Below, one piece after another: positions 32,093-41,047 of a stretch of DNA of 64,000 nt. Every line of letters begins with the position of its first letter. Within the stretch, counting starts at the first letter, position 1. Below the pieces are notes generated by a model. The model had not been told where the DNA came from. It made no database searches and saw nothing but the letters and a program-made list of their open reading frames with translations. This DNA is from Streptomyces sp. NBC_00820 (GTDB lineage Bacteria > Actinomycetota > Actinomycetes > Streptomycetales > Streptomycetaceae): positions 5,188,501-5,252,500 of the forward strand of contig NZ_CP108882.1 of the NCBI RefSeq assembly GCF_036347055.1, in the 5' to 3' direction. Both the position numbers and the translations under genes were made by a program.

Positions 32093-34318
32093 ATGTCCCA
32101 CGACGTCGTCGGCCCCAGGCCCTCTCGTCCGTCTCCGGCCTGCCGCGCGGTGACGCGCTCGGTCGCCTTCCTCGCTGCCGGTGCCCTCGTGGTGCCGTTC
32201 CTCGCCGGGTGCGGCTCCGACGAGAAGGCGGGCCGGCCCCTGGCCGGGCAGGACATCGCCCTCGTCGCCCGTGACAAGGTCACCGAGGGCGGCACCCTGA
32301 GGTGGGCCGTGGACGCCGTGCCGGAGACCCTGAACGCCTACCAGGCCGACGCCGACGCGGGCACCACCCGTATCGCGCAGGCCGTGCTGCCGTCGATGTT
32401 CCGGCTCGACGTGAACGGCCGCCCGGTGGCCGACCCCGCGTACCTGGAGAAGGCCGAGGTCATCGAGACCGAGCCGCGCCAGGTGGTGCAGTACAAGCTG
32501 AACCAGCAGGCCGTCTGGAGCGACGGCCGCGAGATCGGCGCCGCCGACTTCGTCGCCCAGTGGCGGGCCCTGTCCGGCAAGGACACCGCCTTCTGGACCG
32601 CCCGCAACGCCGGCTACGACCGCATCGAGAAGATCGAGCGCGGCGCCAGCGACCTCCAGGTCCGCGTCACCTTCAGCCGGCCCTACGCCGACTGGAAGTC
32701 GCTGTTCTCCCCGCTGTACCCGAAGGACGTCATGGGCACCCCGGACGCCTTCAACGACGGCGCCCGCCGCAAGCTGGACGTGACGGCCGGACCCTTCCGG
32801 CTGGACCGGGTCGACACGGCCGTGAAGGACATCGTCCTCACCCGCAACCCGCGCTGGTGGGGCCGGCCCGCCAAGCTGGACGAGATCGTGCTGCACGCCG
32901 TACCCCGTGACCAGCGGGCCACCGCGCTGGCCGACGGGACGGTGGACCTCGCCGACATCGACCCCTCCGAGGCCGAGCGGATCGGCGTCGCCACCAGCGC
33001 CGACGGCGCCGGCAGCCCGCTGGTGGGCGCCGGGAAGACCTCCGCCAAGAAGCTCCGCTCCTGGGCGCTCGCGCACGGCTTCGACTCCGACGAGGTGCGG
33101 ACCGGCCAGAAGAAGCTGCGCAAGGCCATCACCCGGTACCTGGAGCAGCAGGACGCGCTGCGCTCCTTCGACGTCCGCAAGTCGCTGGAGCCCGCCTACA
33201 CCCAGCTCGCCCTCAACGGCTCCGGCGGCCCCCTCGCCGACGAGCGGGTCCGCCGGGCCGTGGCGCACGCCCTGGACCGCGAGGAGCTGGCCAAGGTCGT
33301 GCTGACCCCGCTCGGCCTTCCCGCCGTCCCGGTCGGCAGCCACCTCGCGCTGTCCGGGCAGGCGGCCTACGCCGACAGCAGCAACGCCCTGGGCGGCCAG
33401 GACACCGAGCAGGCCGAGGCCCTGCTCGCGGACGCCGGCTGGGTGGCCGGGGGACCCGTCAAGAAGCCGAAGAAGGGCGAGAAGGCGGCCGGCCCCGAGG
33501 CCGGGAAGGGCGACGAGCCCGACGGCGGCAAGGAAGGCGAGTACATCGTCGACTCGGACGGCAAGAACGACGGCAAGAACGACGACGAGGACAAGGACGG
33601 CCGCGGGCCGGGGGACGAGAAGGGCCGGCACGGCGAGGGCGGCGGCAAGCACCTCGCGCAGGACGGCAAGCAGTACTCCGGCCAGGGCGGCGCCCCGGGC
33701 GCGTACGCGCCGAAGGGCACGGCGGCCCCCGCGGGCGCGGTGAACGGGCCGCTCGCCAAGGACGGCCAGGCGCTCAACCTGCGCTTCGTCCTCCCCTCCG
33801 GCCCCGGCTCGGAGACCTTGAACACAGTCGCCGGACGGATCTCGCGGATGCTGGAGAAGGTGGGCATCCTCACGACGATCACCAAGGTCTCGGACGAGAG
33901 CTACTTCAAGGACCACATCGCCTCCGGCGACTACGACCTCGCCCTGTACTCCTGGCCGGCCTCCGCCTTCCCCGCCACCGACGCCCGGCCCGTCTACGCC
34001 AAGCCGGTACCGGCCGCCGACGGCTCGGTGAACGTCGAGCAGAACTACACGCGGGTCGGCACCGACCAGGTCGACCAGCTGTTCGACGAGGCCGCGGGGA
34101 CACTGGACGACGAGGAGGCGCGGGACCTGATCCGCAAGGCCGACTCCCGGATCTGGGCCGCCGCCGGGTCCATCCCGCTCTACCAGCGCCCCCAGCTGGT
34201 GGGCGCCCGCAAGAACCTGGTCAACGCCGGGGCGTTCGGCTTCCAGACACCCGTCTACGAGGACATGGGCTTCCTGAAGAAGGGCGTGAAGATCTCGCCC
34301 AGCCCGTCCGGGCACTGA
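32093..34318 (+). CDS. Family-5 (peptide/opine-type) solute-binding lipoprotein, orphan
   Basis: The protein is 741 aa from ATG 32093 (GGAGG upstream). The signal peptide has lipobox LAGC (about residue 40). Two SBP_bac_5 lobes contain GGTLRWAVDAVPETLNAYQA, FTWxR-like ADFVAQWRALSG and VRRAVAHALDREELAKVVL. Between them (about residues 455-560) is a charged, low-complexity insert rich in Lys/Glu/Asp/Gly (KKPKKGEKAAGPEAG, then DGKNDGKNDDEDKDGRG). This makes the protein about 150-200 residues longer than typical DppA/OppA proteins. No permease or ATPase gene is directly attached; the nearest are past typA. It probably feeds peptides to one of the nearby transporters (inference). Confidence 0.85.
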   Translation: MSHDVVGPRPSRPSPACRAVTRSVAFLAAGALVVPFLAGCGSDEKAGRPLAGQDIALVARDKVTEGGTLRWAVDAVPETLNAYQADADAGTTRIAQAVLPSMFRLDVNGRPVADPAYLEKAEVIETEPRQVVQYKLNQQAVWSDGREIGAADFVAQWRALSGKDTAFWTARNAGYDRIEKIERGASDLQVRVTFSRPYADWKSLFSPLYPKDVMGTPDAFNDGARRKLDVTAGPFRLDRVDTAVKDIVLTRNPRWWGRPAKLDEIVLHAVPRDQRATALADGTVDLADIDPSEAERIGVATSADGAGSPLVGAGKTSAKKLRSWALAHGFDSDEVRTGQKKLRKAITRYLEQQDALRSFDVRKSLEPAYTQLALNGSGGPLADERVRRAVAHALDREELAKVVLTPLGLPAVPVGSHLALSGQAAYADSSNALGGQDTEQAEALLADAGWVAGGPVKKPKKGEKAAGPEAGKGDEPDGGKEGEYIVDSDGKNDGKNDDEDKDGRGPGDEKGRHGEGGGKHLAQDGKQYSGQGGAPGAYAPKGTAAPAGAVNGPLAKDGQALNLRFVLPSGPGSETLNTVAGRISRMLEKVGILTTITKVSDESYFKDHIASGDYDLALYSWPASAFPATDARPVYAKPVPAADGSVNVEQNYTRVGTDQVDQLFDEAAGTLDDEEARDLIRKADSRIWAAAGSIPLYQRPQLVGARKNLVNAGAFGFQTPVYEDMGFLKKGVKISPSPSGH

Positions 34319-34346
34319 CCCGGAACCGACCCGGCACAGAGGCCCC

Positions 34347-34382
34347 CGTGGCCCTGCGGAGGCCGCCTCCGTCAGGGCCACG
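34347..34382 (+). terminator. Hairpin between the binding-protein gene and typA
   Basis: A stem CGTGGCCCTG / CAGGGCCACG has an inner GGAGG/CCTCC extension. It lies 29 bp after the stop and about 87 bp before the typA start. Confidence 0.6.
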
Positions 34383-34468
34383 TACCATGGGGTAAGGCCG
34401 TGGCGTGTTCCGCCCGGCAGGCCCCGCGCCGCGGAGGTCGTCACCACACTCCAGGAGAAGCGCCTCTT

Positions 34469-36376
34469 ATGGCCACGCGCCACGACATCCGCAACGTCGC
34501 CATCGTCGCCCACGTCGACCACGGCAAGACGACCATCGTCGACGCCATGCTCAAGCAGGCCGGTGCCTTCGCCGCGCACGCCGCCGAGTCGCTCGACGAC
34601 CGCATGATGGACTCGAACGACCTGGAGCGTGAGAAGGGCATCACGATCCTGGCGAAGAACACCGCGGTGAAGTACCACCCGAAGGATGGCGGCGACGCCA
34701 TCACGATCAACATCATCGACACCCCGGGCCACGCCGACTTCGGTGGCGAGGTCGAGCGCGGTCTGTCGATGGTCGACGCGGTCGTGCTGCTCGTCGACGC
34801 CTCCGAGGGCCCGCTCCCGCAGACCCGCTTCGTGCTGCGCAAGGCCCTCCAGCAGCGACTGCCCGTCATCCTGTGCATCAACAAGACGGACCGTCCGGAC
34901 TCGCGCATCGACGAGGTCGTCAACGAGACCTACGACCTCTTCCTCGACCTGGACGCGGACGAGGACCAGATCGAGTTCCCGATCGTCTACGCGTGCGGCC
35001 GTGACGGCGTCGCCTCGCTGACCAAGCCGGAGGACGGGACCGTTCCCGCCGACTCCACCAACCTGGAGCCGTTCTTCTCCACGATCCTGGAGCACGTCCC
35101 GGCCCCGGTCTACGACGAGGCCGCCCCGCTCCAGGCCCACGTCACCAACCTGGACGCCGACAACTTCCTCGGCCGCATCGCGCTGCTCCGCGTCGAGCAG
35201 GGCGAGCTGCGCAAGGGCCAGACGGTCGCGTGGATCAAGCGCGACGGCACGGTGCAGAACGTCCGCATCACCGAGCTGATGATGACCGAGGCGCTCACCC
35301 GCAAGCCCGCCGAGGTCGCCGGCCCCGGTGACATCTGCGCCGTCGCCGGTATCCCGGAGATCATGATCGGTGAGACCCTCGCCGACCCCGAGAACCCGAT
35401 CGCGCTGCCGCTGATCACGGTCGACGAGCCGGCGATCTCCATGACCATCGGCACGAACACCTCGCCGCTGGTCGGCCGCGGTGGCACGGGCAAGGGTGCG
35501 GACGCCAAGTCCGCGGTCAAGGACCGCAAGGTCACCGCCCGCCAGGTCAAGGACCGCCTCGACCGCGAGCTGATCGGTAACGTCTCCCTCCGCGTGCTCG
35601 ACACCGAGCGCCCGGACGCCTGGGAGGTCCAGGGCCGTGGTGAGCTCGCGCTCGCCATCCTGGTCGAGCAGATGCGCCGCGAGGGCTTCGAGCTGACCAT
35701 CGGCAAGCCGCAGGTCGTCACCCAGCAGATCGACGGCAAGACCTACGAGCCCGTCGAGCGCATGACGATCGACGTGCCCGAGGAGCACATGGGCGCGGTC
35801 ACGCAGCTCATGGGCGTCCGCAAGGGCCGGATGGACAACATGTCCAACCACGGCTCCGGCTGGGTCCGCCTGGAGTTCGTCGTCCCGTCCCGCGGCCTCA
35901 TCGGCTTCCGTACGGAGTTCCTGACCGGTACGCGCGGCACGGGCATCGCCCACTCCATCCACGAGGGCCACGAGCCGTGGTTCGGCACCCTGACGACCCG
36001 TAACAACGGCTCGCTCGTCGCCGACCGCGCCGGCTCCGTCACCGCGTTCGCGATGACGAACCTCCAGGAGCGCGGCGTGCTGTTCACCGACCCCGGCACC
36101 GAGGTGTACGAGGGCATGATCGTCGGCGAGAACTCTCGCTCCGACGACATGGACGTGAACATCACCAAGGAGAAGAAGCTCACGAACATGCGGTCCGCGT
36201 CGGCCGACTCGTTCGAGGCGATCGTCCCGCCGCGCAAGCTGTCGCTGGAGCAGTCGCTGGAGTTCTGCCGCGACGACGAGTGCGTCGAGGTGACCCCGGA
36301 GGCCGTTCGCATCCGCAAGGTCGTCCTCGACCAGAAGGAGCGCGGTCGCACCGCGAGCCGCGCCAAGAACGGCTGA
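34469..36376 (+). CDS. typA: Ribosome-associated GTPase TypA/BipA
   Basis: The protein is 635 aa from ATG 34469 (AGGAGAAG 9 nt upstream); the frame is open further 5' but without homology. It has all the GTPase motifs: AHVDHGKTT (G1), REKGITI (G2), DTPGHADFGGEV (G3), NKTDRPD (G4). EF-G-like domains and the TypA-specific C-terminal domain follow, with MRSASADSFEAIVPPRKLSLE and the DDECVEVTPEAVRIRK ending. It binds ribosomes and supports translation and assembly under stress. It is monocistronic, between hairpins at 34347 and 36413. An insert ATSPLVGRGGTGKGADAKSAVK-like segment is typical of actinobacterial copies. Confidence 0.97.
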   Translation: MATRHDIRNVAIVAHVDHGKTTIVDAMLKQAGAFAAHAAESLDDRMMDSNDLEREKGITILAKNTAVKYHPKDGGDAITINIIDTPGHADFGGEVERGLSMVDAVVLLVDASEGPLPQTRFVLRKALQQRLPVILCINKTDRPDSRIDEVVNETYDLFLDLDADEDQIEFPIVYACGRDGVASLTKPEDGTVPADSTNLEPFFSTILEHVPAPVYDEAAPLQAHVTNLDADNFLGRIALLRVEQGELRKGQTVAWIKRDGTVQNVRITELMMTEALTRKPAEVAGPGDICAVAGIPEIMIGETLADPENPIALPLITVDEPAISMTIGTNTSPLVGRGGTGKGADAKSAVKDRKVTARQVKDRLDRELIGNVSLRVLDTERPDAWEVQGRGELALAILVEQMRREGFELTIGKPQVVTQQIDGKTYEPVERMTIDVPEEHMGAVTQLMGVRKGRMDNMSNHGSGWVRLEFVVPSRGLIGFRTEFLTGTRGTGIAHSIHEGHEPWFGTLTTRNNGSLVADRAGSVTAFAMTNLQERGVLFTDPGTEVYEGMIVGENSRSDDMDVNITKEKKLTNMRSASADSFEAIVPPRKLSLEQSLEFCRDDECVEVTPEAVRIRKVVLDQKERGRTASRAKNG

Positions 36377-36412
36377 TAGCACACCGAAGAAGGTCTGCTC
36401 ACCAGGCAGTTG

Positions 36413-36451
36413 AGCCCGGGTGTCCCCAGCATGGGGGCACCCGGGCTTTTT
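36413..36451 (+). terminator. Rho-independent terminator of typA
   Basis: Stem AGCCCGGGTG / CACCCGGGCT with loop TCCCCAGCATGGGGG (itself able to pair CCCC/GGGG), directly followed by TTTTT. This is the clearest intrinsic terminator in the window. Confidence 0.9.
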
Positions 36452-36792
36452 GCAACCCGTTTTCGGGCCTCCGACGTCCGAAATGCGGAGATCGTCTTCC
36501 GATACCCATGTAACACGTCCGTTTCGCGCCCTTCAGTGGGGGAACGGTTTGTCCGGTTTTTATGAGTTCCGCAGGCGAGCTGTGACTGAATTGAGATTTA
36601 AAGACGGTGGTCGCCACCTGGCTCATGGCAGATAGTTAGCCGCGTAGCGCTCGGGTCAATGGGTCTCGCGCCGTGGGGACGGCGCCGACTCGCGAGCACC
36701 AGGGGGTGTCTGACCCTCCGTCAGGGGTGTCGGAGGGAAGACGGAAACCCTCTCCTGTTGGTGAACACGTGATGTCATGAGGAGGAACCCCC

Positions 36793-36846
36793 ATGCGCGG
36801 TCCCACATGCACCAGGCGGGTCAGGTCGTCGCTTTCAGTGGTGTGA
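36793..36846 (+). CDS. Possible leader peptide (17 aa) upstream of the transporter operon
   Basis: ATG 36793 is preceded by GAGGAGGAA at 6 nt, stronger than the site of the first structural gene. The product is a 17-residue Arg/Thr/Cys/Val-containing peptide (MRGPTCTRRVRSSLSVV) ending in TGA 95 nt before the permease start. It follows a hairpin at 36714-36737. It could be a regulatory uORF, or chance. Conservation would decide. Confidence 0.35.
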   Translation: MRGPTCTRRVRSSLSVV

Positions 36847-36941
36847 TCCGGCCGTAGAACTACGCGCGTCCGACTGCGGTTTCGCGCACTTTCCAGCTAC
36901 CCGGGCACCTCCCACACCCATACCTGCGAAACGGACGAACC

Positions 36942-37976
36942 GTGACAAGTCCTATCGACATCGAGGGCGGCGGGACTTCGGTGGTCGTCGACGGCGAACC
37001 AGGGCCGAAGGCGAAGACCGAGACCGCCGGGCTCGAAGGCCGGTCTCCCGGCCGGCTGATGTGGATGCGCTTCAAGCGCGACCGAACCGGAGTCATATCG
37101 GCCTACGTCGTGGCCTTCTTCTTCCTCGTCGGGCTGCTCGCGCCCCTGATCTCCAAGCTGTACGGCAAGGATCCGTACACGATCTACGCCGACGAGCGCC
37201 CCGAACTCTTCGACAGCGCGGGCGTGCCGGTGCAGCCCAACGGCGGTATCAGCGGCGAGTTCTGGTTCGGACTCGAACCCGGCAACGGGTACGACGTCTT
37301 CACCAAGCTCGTCTACGGCATCCGCACCTCGCTGATGATCTCGCTCGCCGTCACCGTCACGGTCGTCCTCACCGGAATCCTGCTCGGCGTCGCGGCCGGC
37401 TACCTCGGTGGCAAGGCCGACTTCATCATCGGCCGGATCATCGACTTCCTGCTGGCCTTCCCCGCCCAGCTGTTCTTCATCGCGAGCATGCCGGTCGTCG
37501 TCTCCCTGTTCGTCAGCCCGCGTGACGAGACACCGACCTATGTGCGCGTCCTCGCCCTCATCCTCGTCCAGTGGTTCCTGGGCTGGATGAGCCTGGCGCG
37601 CATCCTGCGCGGCACCTCCCTGGCCCTGCGAGAACGGGAGTTCATCGAGGCGGCCCGGGTCAGCGGCGCGTCCTCGTGGCGGATCATCCGCAAGGAGGTC
37701 CTGCCGAACGTCGTCACCCCGCTGCTCGTGCAGTCGACGTATCTGCTGCCGTCCTTCGTGACCGCCGAGGCGGGCCTGTCCTTCCTGGGTGTGGGCATCG
37801 TGGAACCGACCCCGGACTGGGGGCAGATGTTCTCCAAGGCGTCCACCGAACTGGTGATGCAGAACGACATCACCTACATGTTCTTCCCGGGCATCTCGAT
37901 GATCATCTTCATCGTCGCGTTCAACCTGCTCGGGGACTCGGTCAGGGACGCCTTCGATCCCAAGACAGCTCGCTGA
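36942..37976 (+). CDS. bldKA: Oligopeptide ABC transporter permease (DppC/OppC type), operon 1
   Basis: The protein is 344 aa from GTG 36942. A cytoplasmic N-terminus with [20 protein letters not shown] leads into six membrane helices. The permease signature loop is EFIEAARVSGASSWRIIRKEVLPN (the EAA motif that contacts the ATPase). The ending [13 protein letters not shown] is typical of DppC/OppC. It is first of five genes in the order permease, binding protein, permease, ATPase, ATPase, directly after typA. In my memory of S. coelicolor this is bldKABCDE, the oligopeptide importer needed for aerial development. The symbol depends on that synteny and could instead belong to the paralogous operon at 43402-49533. 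Confidence 0.85.
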   Translation: MTSPIDIEGGGTSVVVDGEPGPKAKTETAGLEGRSPGRLMWMRFKRDRTGVISAYVVAFFFLVGLLAPLISKLYGKDPYTIYADERPELFDSAGVPVQPNGGISGEFWFGLEPGNGYDVFTKLVYGIRTSLMISLAVTVTVVLTGILLGVAAGYLGGKADFIIGRIIDFLLAFPAQLFFIASMPVVVSLFVSPRDETPTYVRVLALILVQWFLGWMSLARILRGTSLALREREFIEAARVSGASSWRIIRKEVLPNVVTPLLVQSTYLLPSFVTAEAGLSFLGVGIVEPTPDWGQMFSKASTELVMQNDITYMFFPGISMIIFIVAFNLLGDSVRDAFDPKTAR

Positions 37977-37984
37977 CCCAGTAC

Positions 37985-38125
37985 TCAACGGCACGTCAGC
38001 ACCCGGGGCGCGTCGGCACGTCGGCACATCGGTATGTCAGCACATCAGCACGTCAGCACGTCAGGCACCTCAAGCACATCAGCACTTCACGCACTTCTTC
38101 GCACTGGTGATACAAGAACGCACTG
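37985..38125. repeat. Short degenerate tandem repeats between the first permease and binding-protein genes
   Basis: There are about a dozen imperfect 8-9 bp units of the form GCACRTCA (for example GCACATCAGCACGTCAGCAC). They fill nearly the whole spacer and end with the pair CACTGGTGATACA / CACTGGTGACACA. The array is non-coding and within the operon transcript. Confidence 0.75.
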
Positions 38126-38154
38126 GTGACACACAGATGGGTGGGAACCTCGTG

Positions 38155-39966
38155 ATGAGTAGGGGCGGACGCCACGTATACGGCGCACTCTCCGTGCTCG
38201 CGGCCGGAGCTCTTGTGCTCACCGGTTGCAGCAAGGGCGGCAGCGACGGCGGCGGCAACGACAAGAAGGACCAGGAGAACGCCAAGCGCCAGCAGGCCTC
38301 CATCAAGTTCGGCGACGCGTCGGAATCCACCGGCCCCGCGGCCGACGTGCCCGGCGCCAAGCCCGGCGGGACCATGGAGGTCCTCCAGCGCGACAGCTAC
38401 GCGCACCTCGACCCGGCGCAGATCTACGTCTCCGACGAGGGCTCCCTCGCCACTCTGCTCCACCGAGGCCTCACCGGCTACAAGGCCACGAGTGACGACG
38501 GCAGCCAGCACGAGGTGGTCGGCGACCTCGCCACCGACTCCGGCACCACCACCGACGGCGGCAAGACCTGGAAGTACACGCTCAAGGACGGCATCAAGTT
38601 CCAGGACGGTTCCCCGATCACGGCCAAGGACGTCCGGCACTCCGTCGAGCGGCTCTTCGCGCCGTTCATCAACCAGGGCCCCACCTACCTCCAGCAGTGG
38701 CTGGCCGACACCCCGGGCGCCAAGTACCGCGACCTCCTCAAGGGCGGCCCGTACAAGGGCAAGCACCTGCCGGCCTCCGTCCTGGAGACCCCGGACGACA
38801 AGACGATCGTCTTCCACTTCAAGACGGCGCACCCCGACCTGCCCTACGCGCTGGCCATGGCGGGCTACGGGATCGTCTCCCAGAAGGGTGACACCAAGGA
38901 GCGGTACGACAAGGCGCCGCTGGCGGCCGGCCCGTACAAGGTCCAGTCGTTCAAGTCCGGCAAGTCGATGGTGCTCGTGAAGAACACCAACTGGGACGCG
39001 AAGACGGACCCGATCCGTCACCAGTACATCGACCAGTTCAACTTCACGTTCAACCAGCAGTACGAGACGTCCACCAAGGCCCTGCTCGCCGACAGCGGCG
39101 CGGACCAGACCGGCATCAGCTTCAACAACCAGGTCGACGCGGGCAACCTGTCCAAGGTGCTCAAGGACCCGAAGATGAAGCCCCGCACGGTCTCCGGCTA
39201 CCAGCCGTACGTGGGCCAGATGAACATCAACATGCACCACCCGGCCATGCAGGACAAGACGATCCGCCAGGCCATCGCCTACGCCCTGCCCGTCACGCCG
39301 TTCGTCCGCGCCTACGGCGGCAACGACGCGATGGAGGTCGCCGGCGGCCTGATCTCCCCGACCGTCTCCGGCTACGACGCCACCTTCGACCCGTGGGGCA
39401 AGAAGAAGGCCAACGGCGCCGGTGACGCGGCCAAGGCCAAGGCGCTGCTGAAGAAGGCCGGCAAGCTCAACATGAAGCTGACCTTCGGCTACATCAACAC
39501 CCCCGAGGGCCAGCAGTACTCCACCGCCATGGCGGCGGGCCTGCAGAAGGCCGGCTTCGACGTCCAGCGCCAGGAGATCCCGGCCGAGACCTACTACGAC
39601 CAGGTCTCCAAGCTGGACAACAACTACGACATCTTCCACACCGCGTGGGGTGCCGACTGGCCGTCCGCCTCGACCGTGATCCCGCCGCTGTACGACGGCC
39701 GCGTGATCGCCGACGGCGCGCAGAACTACTCGCAGATCAACGACCCGAAGGTCAACAGCGAGATCGACCGGATCAACCAGATCACCGACCCGGTCAAGTC
39801 CGCGGCCGAGTGGGAGAAGCTCGACCAGTACATCGTCAAGGACCTCGTCAACGTGGTCCCGACGGGTGACTACAAGCAGACGCAGATCGCCGGTTCCAAG
39901 GTCGGCGGCCTGGTCTACGACGACGTGATCGGTGGCGTCGACCCGCGCCGCCTCTTCATCAAGTAA
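38155..39966 (+). CDS. bldKB: Oligopeptide-binding lipoprotein, operon 1 (BldKB-like)
   Basis: The protein is 603 aa from ATG 38155. GTG 38152 or ATG 38137 are alternatives, and no binding site clearly decides. The signal peptide GALSVLAAGALVLTGC has lipobox LTGC. The SBP_bac_5 body shows GGTMEVLQRDSYAHLDPAQI, GKTWKYTLKDGIKFQDGSPI, AKDVRHSVERLF and IRQAIAYALPVTPFVRAY. It is a surface lipoprotein delivering peptides to the permeases encoded either side. It is clearly paralogous to the 46664-48427 protein: shared VRHxxER, AGPYKVQSFKSGKSMVLV versus NGPYRIKSHVTDKSMVLV. The tandem-repeat spacer upstream separates it from the first permease. Confidence 0.88.
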   Translation: MSRGGRHVYGALSVLAAGALVLTGCSKGGSDGGGNDKKDQENAKRQQASIKFGDASESTGPAADVPGAKPGGTMEVLQRDSYAHLDPAQIYVSDEGSLATLLHRGLTGYKATSDDGSQHEVVGDLATDSGTTTDGGKTWKYTLKDGIKFQDGSPITAKDVRHSVERLFAPFINQGPTYLQQWLADTPGAKYRDLLKGGPYKGKHLPASVLETPDDKTIVFHFKTAHPDLPYALAMAGYGIVSQKGDTKERYDKAPLAAGPYKVQSFKSGKSMVLVKNTNWDAKTDPIRHQYIDQFNFTFNQQYETSTKALLADSGADQTGISFNNQVDAGNLSKVLKDPKMKPRTVSGYQPYVGQMNINMHHPAMQDKTIRQAIAYALPVTPFVRAYGGNDAMEVAGGLISPTVSGYDATFDPWGKKKANGAGDAAKAKALLKKAGKLNMKLTFGYINTPEGQQYSTAMAAGLQKAGFDVQRQEIPAETYYDQVSKLDNNYDIFHTAWGADWPSASTVIPPLYDGRVIADGAQNYSQINDPKVNSEIDRINQITDPVKSAAEWEKLDQYIVKDLVNVVPTGDYKQTQIAGSKVGGLVYDDVIGGVDPRRLFIK

Positions 39967-40056
39967 CCCCGTCCCCGCCCGGTACCCGGCGCGCCGCCCA
40001 GATCACCGCGCGCGCCGGGTGCCCCGGACCGCCGACGTCAGAGAGCTGCCCCTGTC

Positions 40057-41037
40057 ATGCTGCGCTTCCTCGTCCGCCGGAGTCTCGGTGCCGTCGTCAT
40101 TCTCTTCCTGCTGAGCATCGTCACGTTCGTGCTGTTCTTCGGAGTGCCCCGGGACCCGGCGCTGCTGATGTGCAGCAAGACCTGCAACCCGGACGCGATC
40201 GCCAACATCCACCATGTGCTCGGTCTCGACAAGCCCATCACCGAGCAGTACTGGATCTTCCTGCACAACATCGTCATGGGCAGCAACGACTTCGTCCAAG
40301 GTCCCTGCCCCGCACCGTGCTTCGGGTACTCGTACCACTCCAACGACCAGGTCTGGGCCACCCTGGTCGACCGCCTGCCCACCACCGTCTCGCTGACCAT
40401 CGGCAGCGCCGTCTGCTTCCTGCTCCTCGGTCTCGGTACGGGCCTGCTCGCGGCCTGGCGGCGCGGCACGATGATCGACAAGACGGCGACCGCCGTGTCC
40501 ATGGTCATCGGCTCGATGCAGATCTACTTCCTGGGCCCGCTGGCCCTGGCGCTCCTCGTCTACCAGACCCACTGGCTCGGCAAGCCGACCTACAACGACT
40601 TCACCGCCGATCCCTTCGCCTGGTTCACCGGCCTGATCCTCCCGTGGGTGATCCTCTCCACGATCTTCGCCGCGCAGTACACCCGTATGGCCCGCTCGGC
40701 GATGATCGAACAGCTCCAGGAGGAGCACGTCCGCACCGCCCGCGCCAAGGGCATGTCCCGGCGCTACGTCTTCTTCCGCTACGCCTGGCGCGGCTCGCTG
40801 ATCCCCATCGTCACCATCTTCGGCATCGACCTCGGGTCCCTGCTCGGCGGCGCCATCATCACCGAGGTCACCTTCGGCCTGCCGGGCCTCGGTCAACTGG
40901 CCGTCCAGTCCGTCTTCTTCAGCGACCTGCCGCTGCTGCTCGGCGTGATGCTCTTCGCCGCCACCATGATCCTGATGTTCAACATCATCGTCGACGCCGC
41001 GTACGCCTTCATCGACCCGCGCGTGCGGCTGTCCTAG
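40057..41037 (+). CDS. bldKC: Oligopeptide ABC transporter permease (DppB/OppB type), operon 1
   Basis: The protein is 326 aa. It starts MLRFLVRRSLGAVVILFLLS, the usual DppB first helix, with a large extracytoplasmic loop containing cysteines (LLMCSKTCNPDAIA, then GPCPAPCFGYSY). Six helices and the EAA-type loop EEHVRTARAKGMSRRYVFFR follow, and it ends DAAYAFIDPRVRLS. It pairs with the DppC-type subunit to form the channel. Its paralogue at 45564-46544 has the identical length and the same cysteine pattern, which standard DppB proteins lack. Confidence 0.9.
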   Translation: MLRFLVRRSLGAVVILFLLSIVTFVLFFGVPRDPALLMCSKTCNPDAIANIHHVLGLDKPITEQYWIFLHNIVMGSNDFVQGPCPAPCFGYSYHSNDQVWATLVDRLPTTVSLTIGSAVCFLLLGLGTGLLAAWRRGTMIDKTATAVSMVIGSMQIYFLGPLALALLVYQTHWLGKPTYNDFTADPFAWFTGLILPWVILSTIFAAQYTRMARSAMIEQLQEEHVRTARAKGMSRRYVFFRYAWRGSLIPIVTIFGIDLGSLLGGAIITEVTFGLPGLGQLAVQSVFFSDLPLLLGVMLFAATMILMFNIIVDAAYAFIDPRVRLS

Positions 41038-41047
41038 GAGCACTGTC

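Larger units (their letters stand above)
36377..36941. other. Long leader/promoter region of the first oligopeptide transporter operon
   Basis: After the typA terminator the region is AT-richer at 36530-36610 (TTTTTATGAG, GAATTGAGATTTAAAG). It contains a hairpin CCCTCCG/CGGAGGG (36714-36737) and a 17-codon open frame with an excellent ribosome binding site (36793-36846, separate entry). The GTG start at 36942 has only a weak GGAC upstream. A long untranslated leader with regulatory structure is likely. Confidence 0.55.

Noticed and set aside
32033..36382. Very long open frame antisense to the binding protein and typA
   Set aside because: Typical high-GC antisense artefact: its sequence is Val/Leu/Gly/Asp-rich, and the plus strand encodes TypA with all GTPase motifs.
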